Assembly: GCA_027451165.1 (NCBI GenBank)
Contig: DAIDJX010000117.1
Span: 1-9,714 of the forward strand
Direction of reading: 5' to 3'
DNA length: 9,714 nt
Source: Prolixibacteraceae bacterium
GTDB lineage: Bacteria; Bacteroidota; Bacteroidia; Bacteroidales; Prolixibacteraceae
Part shown: one piece after another, positions 1-6,026 of the stretch
Layout of the letters: every line of letters begins with the position of its first letter
Numbering within the stretch: position 1 is the stretch's first letter
Translations under genes and position numbers: made by a program
Notes under the pieces: model-generated
The model's database searches: none
Told to the model about the DNA's origin: nothing
Seen by the model: the letters and a program-made list of their open reading frames with translations, nothing else

Positions 1-1
1 C

Positions 2-811
2 AGCCGCTTCTGGCTCTTTTTCCACACCTTTATGCCCAACCTGAAAGAATGGCCCGACCGGATGCTGGATCCGGCCAACCCTTTCAAGGGCATGCAGCCC
101 TATTACCAGGTGGTGGAACCCCTTTCCATCTATCCCTTTGCCGCGATTCCGGAAAAGCTGATCTCTTTTCAGGATGTCATTGCCTTTCAGCGCTCCACCT
201 TCGAAGGCACCATCTACGACATGACCTCCTATCCTGAATGGCTGGTCCCCGACGGGAAAGGCGGATACGTGAAAAGTCCCCTGGCCACCCCTTTCCCCGG
301 CAGTGAGATGCGGAAACTGATCAAACAAACCTACCGGAGACCGGTAGCCCGCCACCGGGGCCACTACGGGATGGTGCTGCAGCTCCGCAGCTGGCTTCCC
401 GATGCCATCGGCGGCGTATACTGGGTCTATCTTGACAATCCTTATTTCAGCCCCTACGTTCCCATTTACTCCGGAAATCTTTCCGTCGCAGAAACCTACA
501 ATATCTACGATCCTGAAAAATACGAAGAGAAATCAGCACGCTGGGCCATCGATTTTGTGGACAACCTGGCCAACCTCCGGTTTTAGGACATCGCAAAAGA
601 AGTGAAAGCTGTCCGCGATCCTTTTGAGGCGGAAATGTTCAGCAACCAGAAACAGCTGGAAGATCAGGCGCTTGCCCTGTACAAAAAGGACCCGCCATCC
701 GCCCGGAAATTTCTGACTGACTATTCCAATCAAAAAATGAACCGGGTAACGGAAATGTTCCTGGACCTCAGGGATCAGATCATCACCCGGTATACGAACA
801 ACCGGGAATAA
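2..811 (+). pseudogene. C69-family dipeptidase, 3' part, interrupted by an in-frame amber codon
   Basis: This is the C-terminal part of a peptidase family C69 (PepD-like) dipeptidase; the N-terminal nucleophile region lies before the window. The frame is already open at base 2, so the ATG at 32 is an internal methionine, not the start. The visible 194 residues include family-like stretches such as VYWVYLDNPYFSPYVPIYSG and a helix ending in ARWAIDFVDNLANLRF. A TAG stop at 584-586 then cuts the frame. The same frame continues at once for 74 more residues (DIAKEVKAVRDPFEAEMF and onward), rich in charged helix like the family's usual C-terminal end, to a TAA at 809-811. A single C-to-T change (CAG to TAG) would explain the break. 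It may be a nonsense-mutated gene, a sequencing error or a read-through codon. Family assignment is from remembered motifs and is fairly sure; functional state is unknown. Confidence 0.75.
584..586 (+). other. In-frame TAG interrupting the C69 dipeptidase
   Basis: The codon follows an ANLRF segment and is followed directly by DIAKEVKAVRDP in the same frame, with no shift. All six genes complete at their 3' ends other than this one stop with TAA or TGA, so TAG is not seen as a terminator of any intact gene here. That sample is too small to argue for a changed code. Confidence 0.85.
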
Positions 812-825
812 ATTTCGATATTTTT
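786..825 (+). terminator. Weak candidate terminator over the dipeptidase stop codon
   Basis: CCCGGT (786-791) can pair with ACCGGG (801-806) around a nine-base loop. A run of five T lies at 821-825. The T run is about 14 bases from the stem, so this is not a canonical intrinsic terminator. Confidence 0.25.
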
Positions 826-826
826 G
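819..826 (+). promoter_or_regulatory. Possible Bacteroidota -7 element for the terC operon
   Basis: TATTTTTG matches the TAnnTTTG -7 consensus of Bacteroidota sigma-ABfr promoters. I see no TTG-type -33 element at the expected distance, so support is weak. Transcription from here would give a leader of about 100 bases containing the inverted repeat at 891-925. Confidence 0.3.
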
Positions 827-890
827 CTACGTCAAGGCATTACGGGTCAACTCCGGGCTTTTCTGAAGCAGTATCTGTCAGAATTTCAAA

Positions 891-925
891 CAATTTTCAA
901 ATATTTCTGTTAATATTCGAAATTG
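891..925. repeat. 35-bp inverted repeat just upstream of the TerC-like gene
   Basis: The left arm CAATTTTCAAATATT (891-905) and right arm AATATTCGAAATTG (912-925) are complementary apart from one bulged T and one mismatch, with the six-base spacer TCTGTT. The repeat ends seven bases before the ATG at 933. It could be a dimeric repressor operator or an AU-rich mRNA hairpin near the ribosome entry site. I do not recognise it as the site of a known regulator. Confidence 0.6.
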
Positions 926-932
926 AAAAGTT

Positions 933-1853
933 ATGGACACACCATTGATATTCTGGATTTCGTTTAATCTTTTTGTTTTGGTGATGCTGGCCCTTGACCT
1001 GGGGGTTTTTCACCGCAAATCACATGATGTGTCAGTCAAAGAGGCATTGACCTGGACTTTTGTCTGGATCTTCCTGGCTTTGGTTTTCAACGGAATCATC
1101 TGGACCTGGCGCGGACAGCAGCAGGCCCTTGAATTCTTCACCGGTTACCTGGTAGAGAAAGCGCTGAGCGTGGATAACATTTTTGTGTTCATTGTGGTCT
1201 TCACTTATTTCGGAATTCCTTCCAGGTACCAGCACAAGGTGTTGTTCTGGGGAATACTGGGGGCACTGATTATGAGGGTGATCTTCATATTCGCCGGTGT
1301 AGCCATGATCGAAAAGTTTCATTTCACGATCTACTTCTTCGGGGCACTCCTGATTTTCACCGGGATTAAAATGTTCAGCAACAGCCATTCCAAAATGGAT
1401 CCTGAAAAAAACCCTGTGCTTAAGTTTTTCAGAAAATTGATGCCAGTTACTTCTGAATTGCACCAGGATAAGTTCTTTGTCAGGTTGAAAGGGATCCGCC
1501 ATGCCACTCCCTTGTTTCTGGTGCTGATCCTCATTGAAACCACCGACCTGATCTTCGCGGTAGACAGCATCCCGGCTATTCTGGCCATTACCCAGGACCA
1601 GTTCATTGTTTATACTTCCAATGTTTTTGCCATCCTGGGGCTGAGATCGCTTTATTTTGCCCTGGCAGGGGTGGTGCACCGCTTCTGGCTGCTCAGTTAC
1701 GGTCTGGCCATAGTCCTCATATTTGTCGGGATTAAAATGCTGCTGGTCGATTTGTATAAAATCCCGATCGAATGGTCGCTGATGTTTATTGCCGCAGTGA
1801 TTACCACCAGTATCGTCCTTTCCCTGAAAATAAAAGATCCGAAAAAAGCATGA
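933..1853 (+). CDS. TerC/Alx-family integral membrane protein (probable metal ion exporter)
   Basis: A 306-residue inner-membrane protein of the TerC family, whose characterised members include Alx and TerC; Alx-type proteins are implicated in manganese export. The N-terminal signature ALDLGVFHRKSH (20-31) is typical. Two membrane-embedded acidic motifs are present: EKALSVDNIFVF (75-86, D81) and ETTDLIFAVDSIPAI (202-216, E202, D205, D211), followed by NVFAILGLRSLYF (230-242). About nine hydrophobic segments can be drawn, with a charged cytoplasmic loop near 150-190. The length fits the family (E. coli Alx is slightly longer). The ATG at 933 is chosen because MDTPLIFWISFN leads straight into the first helix. 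It is the first gene of a packed cluster; only one base separates its TGA from the channel gene. An inverted repeat lies directly upstream. The substrate is inferred; tellurite resistance should not be assumed. Confidence 0.9.
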   Translation: MDTPLIFWISFNLFVLVMLALDLGVFHRKSHDVSVKEALTWTFVWIFLALVFNGIIWTWRGQQQALEFFTGYLVEKALSVDNIFVFIVVFTYFGIPSRYQHKVLFWGILGALIMRVIFIFAGVAMIEKFHFTIYFFGALLIFTGIKMFSNSHSKMDPEKNPVLKFFRKLMPVTSELHQDKFFVRLKGIRHATPLFLVLILIETTDLIFAVDSIPAILAITQDQFIVYTSNVFAILGLRSLYFALAGVVHRFWLLSYGLAIVLIFVGIKMLLVDLYKIPIEWSLMFIAAVITTSIVLSLKIKDPKKA

Positions 1854-1854
1854 T

Positions 1855-2712
1855 ATGATGCGGATTTCTGATTTTTCCAGGTACATTATTGACAAAAAGG
1901 CATTCAAGGGATTCATTTTATTCCTGATCCTCTTCAGCGCTGTGCTGATCGGAATGGAAACCTATTCCGGTTTTGCATCCCGGTACAGGAACCTGTTGCA
2001 CCTGCTCGACCAGATCATCATCCTGTGTTTTGTTGTTGAAATCACCCTGAAAATTCTGGCTGAGGGTAAAAAACCCTGGAATTATTTCAGGGATCCCTGG
2101 AATGTTTTCGATTTTGTCGTTGTGGCCGTTTGTCTTTTACCCCTGTCAGACACCCATTATTTTGCGGTCTTAAGGGTATTGAGGGTCATGAGAATCCTCC
2201 GGATGATCACTTTTCTGCCGCGGCTCCGGCTGATTGTCGGCGCCCTGCTGAAAAGCATCCCTTCCATGGGTTACGTTATCCTGCTTATCACCATCCTCTT
2301 TTTTGTCTATGCCGTTCTGGGTGTTTTCGTTTTCGGTTCTTCTGATCCGACCCATTTCGGAGACCTCCACCATGCCATGATAACCCTGTTCCAGATTTTC
2401 ACCCTTGAAGGCTGGACCGATATCATGAACATACAGATTTACGGATCTGCAGACAAAGAAGGCATGCAGATCGTCTCTTTGTGGCCTTTTCTCTATTTTG
2501 CCAGTTTTATCCTGATCGCTGCGGTGATCATTATGAACCTCTTCATCGGGATCATCATGAACAGTATGGAGGAAAGCCAGAAGGAACTGGCCATGGAATT
2601 ACAGGAACTGGCAGACACCGATAAAACCACCGAGGACCAGATTACCCGGTTACTGGATCGGATTGACGAACTGAAGGAGGAAATCCTCTTGCTGAAAAAG
2701 ATAAAGAAATAA
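1855..2712 (+). CDS. Single-domain voltage-gated cation channel (NaChBac/BacNav-like ion transport protein)
   Basis: A 285-residue six-helix channel subunit expected to form an inner-membrane homotetramer. S1 lies near 18-35, S2 52-69 and S3 83-97. S4 at 103-130 carries arginines every third residue (R107, R110, R113, R116, then R123 and R125), the voltage sensor. S5 is near 138-161, the pore helix and filter TLEGWTD at 183-189, and S6 near 210-236, ending in NLFIGIIMNSMEE. The tail (240-285) is a charged heptad-like coiled coil, as in BacNav channels. The filter differs from the NaChBac/NavAb TLESW type: glycine follows the glutamate and an aspartate ends the motif, as I recall for the calcium-permeable CavMr (TLEGWVD). 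Calcium or mixed permeability is therefore plausible but inferred. Two ATGs (1855 and 1858) are possible starts. Coupling to the preceding gene is likely. Confidence 0.9.
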   Translation: MMRISDFSRYIIDKKAFKGFILFLILFSAVLIGMETYSGFASRYRNLLHLLDQIIILCFVVEITLKILAEGKKPWNYFRDPWNVFDFVVVAVCLLPLSDTHYFAVLRVLRVMRILRMITFLPRLRLIVGALLKSIPSMGYVILLITILFFVYAVLGVFVFGSSDPTHFGDLHHAMITLFQIFTLEGWTDIMNIQIYGSADKEGMQIVSLWPFLYFASFILIAAVIIMNLFIGIIMNSMEESQKELAMELQELADTDKTTEDQITRLLDRIDELKEEILLLKKIKK

Positions 2713-2718
2713 CGGCCC

Positions 2719-3513
2719 ATGCAGCAGACATTCTTCAAAATCTCCAAAATGGACTGTCCTTCCGAGGAACGGCTGATCCGGATGAGGCTGGAACATCTGC
2801 CATTCATCCGGAGTCTGAGCTTTGACCTTCCCAACCGGTTGCTGACCGTTCATCATTCCGGTGACCCCGCCCGGGTACTAAATGAACTGGAACCCATCAA
2901 CCTGGGGACCACACTTCTGGGTACCGGGCCTTCCGGAGATAGCCTGTTGCCGGATACCGGGCAAAAGGAAAGAGGTTTACTCTGGAAAGTACTGGCCATT
3001 AACTTCTTCTTTTTCGCATTGGAAATGACAACGGGTCTTTTTTCCCGTTCGATGGGCCTGGTGGCCGACAGCCTGGATATGCTGGCCGATGCTGTGGTAT
3101 ACGGCCTTGCCCTGTGGGCCGCCGGGGGAACGGTTTCCGGAAAAAAGAAAGTAGCCCGGGCAGCAGGCTGTTTCCAGCTGCTGCTGGCCTTTGCAGGGCT
3201 GGTGGAATTGATCCGCAGGTTTATCCAGCCTGAACCGGTCCCGGTGTTCCAGACCATGATGCTGATCTCCTTCCTGGCCCTGCTGGGCAACAGCGCCAGC
3301 TTCTACCTTCTGCACCGGAACAGCAGCAGGGAAGCCCACATGCAGGCCAGCCTGATATTCACCTCGAACGATGTCCTTGCTAACCTCGGGGTAATCGTGG
3401 CCGGGGCGCTGGTGTGGCTGACCCAGTCCAGATATCCGGACCTCATCGTCGGCCTCCTGGTTTTTGTTCTGGTCTTCCGGGGAGCCCTGAAAATCCTGAG
3501 TCTTTCAAAGTAA
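2719..3513 (+). CDS. Cation diffusion facilitator-like transporter with N-terminal HMA-like domain
   Basis: A 264-residue protein in two parts. Residues 1 to about 70 resemble a ferredoxin-like heavy-metal-associated domain, but the usual CxxC is reduced to one cysteine in KMDCPSEE (10-17, C13). Residues 88-264 form the six-helix CDF membrane domain, expected to antiport divalent metal against protons. The second helix keeps an acidic pair D120xxxD124, as in FieF/YiiP. The fifth helix has FTSND (214-218): D218 aligns with the site aspartate, but the partner histidine of HxxxD is phenylalanine (F214). The chain ends at ILSLSK right after the sixth helix, so the usual cytoplasmic C-terminal metal-binding domain is absent. 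I recall similar CPSEE-type cation transporters in other Bacteroidota, none with known substrate. It starts six bases after the channel gene, so the two are probably co-transcribed. Confidence 0.82.
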   Translation: MQQTFFKISKMDCPSEERLIRMRLEHLPFIRSLSFDLPNRLLTVHHSGDPARVLNELEPINLGTTLLGTGPSGDSLLPDTGQKERGLLWKVLAINFFFFALEMTTGLFSRSMGLVADSLDMLADAVVYGLALWAAGGTVSGKKKVARAAGCFQLLLAFAGLVELIRRFIQPEPVPVFQTMMLISFLALLGNSASFYLLHRNSSREAHMQASLIFTSNDVLANLGVIVAGALVWLTQSRYPDLIVGLLVFVLVFRGALKILSLSK

Positions 3514-3528
3514 TCAAACAGAAAAAGC

Positions 3529-5565
3529 ATGAATACTTCCCCGGCGGTTTCACCCTGTTTATCCTTCAAACACTGGAAACGGAAAAGGTACGCCGTTTTC
3601 TGCACCCTGCATAAAGTGGTCAGGATTGGCGTACTTTCGGTTGCCTATTTCCTGCTGACGTTTGGAGCCAAAGCACAGACAATTACGGTTATTGATACTT
3701 CAAGAATCCCCGACCAGGACATTGAAGAAGTGGTGGTAAGCGCTGGAAGGACTCCGGTGACCGCGCAGCAGGTTGCCCGGGTGGTGACGGTTATTTCCGC
3801 AGCAGAAATTGAGCGGGCACCGGCACAAAGCATCAATGATCTTCTCCGGTTTGTGTCTTCCGTTGATATCCGGCAGCGCGGACCATTGGGAGCCCAGGCC
3901 GATATCAGCGTCCGGGGCGGGACCTACGATCAGACGCTCATCCTCCTTAATGGCATCAACATTTCAGACCCTCAAACGGGCCACCACAACCTCAACCTGC
4001 CGGTCACCCCTGAAAGTATTGAAAGGATAGAAATCCTCAGGGGACCTGCCGCCAAAACCTTTGGTCCCAATGCCTTCAACGGTGCCGTTAACATCATTAC
4101 CGGAAACCGCAATCCCCGCCACCTGCGGGCTTCTGCCTCAGCAGGCCATTTCGGGCTGCTGAACGGGTCACTGGGAATCTCCGGAACACATGGTAATTTC
4201 AGCCATTTTCTGAATGGCGGGCATCTCTCTTCAAACGGCTATATCTCCAATACCGATTTTCAGCAGAATACCCTGTTTTATCAGTCAGCACTGAAGACCA
4301 AATCCGGTTCAGCGGATTTCCAGGCCGGATTTTCTGCCAGGGATTTCGGGGCAAACAGTTTTTACTCCCTGAAGTATCCCGACCAGTTTGAATCGGTGCA
4401 TACCTCCTTCCTCAGCCTGAAATATGAAAGCAACACCCGTGTCCGTTGGAGTCCTGTAATTTATTACCGCGGCAACCGCGACCGGTTCGAACTGATGCGC
4501 AACGATGAAAGCAAGGTACCCTTTAACCATCACCGGACCAGGATTTACGGGATGAATATGATTACAGGATTTTTCCTCCGGCAGACAAAAATTTCGTTGG
4601 GAGCCGATATAAGGAATGAACATATTGGGAGCACTGTGCTGGGAAATCCGGTTGAATCCCCGAAGACAGTCGCCGGTTATGAAAATACTTTCTACACCAG
4701 GTCATACAACAGGTTGAACACCAGCCTTTATGCCGAATATCTGTTCTCTTCTGAAAGAATCACCCTCCAGACGGGTTTAATGGCTCACCATAACCGTGGG
4801 TTAGGGCACTTCCGGTTTTACCCCGGAGCAGACCTGAATTACCGGATTGGGAATTACCACTCCCTGTTTGCGGCTTATAACCTTACCCTCCGGATGCCCA
4901 CTTTTACGGATATGTTTTATAAAAGCCCGGTACAACAGGGAAATCCAGCCCTGAAACCGGAAGAGGCATCCACCCTGGAAGGGGGATGGAAATACAACAG
5001 CCCGGTCATAAAGACTTTTGTAACTGTTTTTACAAGGAAAGGGAACAACCTGATCGACTGGGTGAAGGATCCTTCTCCCGACAGCCTGGTCTGGCGAAGC
5101 ATGAATCACACGCAAATCAACCAGAAAGGGGTGGAAATCTCTTTTAAAATTACTCCTTCTCCGGAAAGCCGGTTTAACAGGATTGTCTCTGCCGGAATTT
5201 CATATACTTTTTTGAAGGCTGATTCCGATCATGGGGAATTGTTGTCCAAATATGCCCTGGACTACCTCCGCCACCAGGTCACCTCTTCGGTGAATGTCAG
5301 AATTACCGGAAAATGGTTTGGAATGATCAATCTGACCTGGCGGGACAGAAATGGCAATTTTCAGGATATGTCGGGTAAAATTCAATCCTACCGGCCATTC
5401 TGGCTGGCAGATGCAAGGATCTCACGAACATCGGGAATCATTACGGTCTTTTCCGACATCACCAATATCCTGAACAGACATTATTATGATTACGGGGGAA
5501 TTTTACAACCCGGAATATGGATCCGGGCGGGGATAACCGTTGATATTTGTTTGGCAAAACCGTAA
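3529..5565 (+). CDS. TonB-dependent outer-membrane receptor, BtuB-like
   Basis: A 678-residue outer-membrane beta-barrel receptor powered by TonB-ExbBD. The hydrophobic signal segment is at about 33-45, with AKA at 47-49 as a probable cleavage site leaving Q50. A TonB-box-like IEEVVVSAGR (65-74) leads into the plug (about 66-192): SINDLLRFVSSVDIRQRGPL, ISVRGGTYDQTLILLNGINI, then SIERIEILRGPAAKTFGPNAFNGAVNIITG-type ending. The remainder alternates like barrel strands; a typical receptor segment is MPTFTDMFYKSPVQQGNPALKPEE. The single-chain layout lacks the N-terminal carboxypeptidase-like domain of SusC proteins and is closer to BtuB or siderophore receptors. The n-region is unusually long (about 30 residues), but 3529 is the only ATG before the plug; GTG at 3616 is the alternative start. 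Substrate is unknown; its place 15 bases after a metal transporter gene suggests a metal chelate or cobamide. Confidence 0.9.
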   Translation: MNTSPAVSPCLSFKHWKRKRYAVFCTLHKVVRIGVLSVAYFLLTFGAKAQTITVIDTSRIPDQDIEEVVVSAGRTPVTAQQVARVVTVISAAEIERAPAQSINDLLRFVSSVDIRQRGPLGAQADISVRGGTYDQTLILLNGINISDPQTGHHNLNLPVTPESIERIEILRGPAAKTFGPNAFNGAVNIITGNRNPRHLRASASAGHFGLLNGSLGISGTHGNFSHFLNGGHLSSNGYISNTDFQQNTLFYQSALKTKSGSADFQAGFSARDFGANSFYSLKYPDQFESVHTSFLSLKYESNTRVRWSPVIYYRGNRDRFELMRNDESKVPFNHHRTRIYGMNMITGFFLRQTKISLGADIRNEHIGSTVLGNPVESPKTVAGYENTFYTRSYNRLNTSLYAEYLFSSERITLQTGLMAHHNRGLGHFRFYPGADLNYRIGNYHSLFAAYNLTLRMPTFTDMFYKSPVQQGNPALKPEEASTLEGGWKYNSPVIKTFVTVFTRKGNNLIDWVKDPSPDSLVWRSMNHTQINQKGVEISFKITPSPESRFNRIVSAGISYTFLKADSDHGELLSKYALDYLRHQVTSSVNVRITGKWFGMINLTWRDRNGNFQDMSGKIQSYRPFWLADARISRTSGIITVFSDITNILNRHYYDYGGILQPGIWIRAGITVDICLAKP

Positions 5566-5581
5566 GGACGGACGGACGTCC
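5566..5581. repeat. GGAC tandem repeat running into a GGACGTCC palindrome
   Basis: Three perfect GGAC units (5566-5577) start directly after the receptor stop codon. The last is part of the palindrome GGACGTCC (5574-5581). GACGTCC is repeated in the neighbouring hairpin at 5592-5598, so both probably belong to one repetitive element. Confidence 0.6.
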
Positions 5582-5587
5582 AATCAA

Positions 5588-5613
5588 TAGAGACGTCCCA
5601 CGGGGCGTCTCTA
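5588..5613. repeat. REP-like palindrome / strong hairpin after the receptor gene
   Basis: TAGAGACGTCCC (5588-5599) pairs with GGGGCGTCTCTA (5602-5613), with one G-T wobble and a two-base centre. From memory, AGAGACG...CGTCTCT palindromes recur between genes in several bacterial groups including Bacteroidota. No T run follows, so it is not a standard terminator, although it could block 3' exonucleases at the end of the four-gene transcript. Confidence 0.65.
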
Positions 5614-5632
5614 CATATAATTTGATTTAAAA

Positions 5633-5824
5633 TCAGGATACCTTTCTGGTGGTGGATGAAGGTTCATTCATCTGCCATTCCACAATAAAATCGTACGATG
5701 CGGATTTTACCGTATTTCTGAAAATGATGGGTTCCTGCGTCGGCGATTTGCCGTAACTTCTGTTAAAAACGGGTTCGGTGGGGGAAAATCCTGGGTTTCT
5801 GTTGCTTTTCTCAATTCTGTTCAT
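5633..5824 (-). CDS. Doubtful small hypothetical ORF (63 residues)
   Basis: This minus-strand frame runs from an ATG at 5824 (a GTG at 5848 would add eight residues) to a TGA at 5633. The product is basic, without membrane segment or recognisable domain; its middle reads NPGFSPTEPVFNRSYGKSPT. I see no TAnnTTTG element upstream on its strand. The opposite strand also carries a protein-like run (FLVVDEGSFICHSTIKSYDA), broken by a TAA around 5754. Such ambiguity suits a degraded or repetitive intergenic sequence better than a gene. I do not recognise the product. Confidence 0.2.
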   Translation of the reverse strand: MNRIEKSNRNPGFSPTEPVFNRSYGKSPTQEPIIFRNTVKSASYDFIVEWQMNEPSSTTRKVS

Positions 5825-5956
5825 GGCTTTTCTGCTTATTTTTGACACTTGCTTACGTTTCTTTTAACGGATTCAAAACAGAAATGTTTCTTACTTACAG
5901 GAGTTTTGGAAATTTTAACATTCCTTTAACCACATGGTTGTAAGCGCCCGGCCGGC

Positions 5957-5989
5957 TTTCAAAATAATTCCGTCTTTGTATTATATTTG
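5957..5989 (+). promoter_or_regulatory. Bacteroidota-type promoter for the tocopherol-cyclase-like gene
   Basis: TATATTTG (5982-5989) is a full match to the TAnnTTTG -7 consensus. TTTC (5957-5960), one base off a TTTG -33 element, lies 21 bases upstream, within the accepted spacing. The predicted start near 5996 gives a leader of about 30 bases before the ATG at 6027. Confidence 0.55.
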
Positions 5990-6026
5990 CCTTATTCCGG
6001 TATGTTCCTGAACCAAAATTTTCGTT

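Larger units (their letters stand above)
5625..6026. other. Long intergenic stretch between the receptor gene and the tocopherol-cyclase-like gene
   Basis: About 400 bases hold no convincing gene. They contain the doubtful small ORF, a TATTTTTG match at 5837-5844 on the plus strand (183 bases from the next start, without a -33 partner), a short palindrome AACCACATGGTT at 5928-5939, and the promoter at 5982-5989. I see nothing else in it. Confidence 0.6.

Noticed and set aside
812..932. A yybP-ykoY manganese riboswitch, as found before alx in enterobacteria
   Set aside because: I looked for its conserved paired and loop segments and saw none; the only clear structure is the AT-rich inverted repeat.
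1032..1916. 294-codon open frame on the minus strand
   Set aside because: It is antisense to the TerC-like gene and overlaps the next gene; the translation is hydrophilic and motif-free.
5837..5844. TATTTTTG as the promoter of the gene at 6027
   Set aside because: It is 183 bases away without a -33 partner, whereas 5982-5989 matches better in position and spacing.
5928..5939. Short palindrome AACCACATGGTT as an operator
   Set aside because: Five-base arms are easily found by chance, and nothing else supports it.
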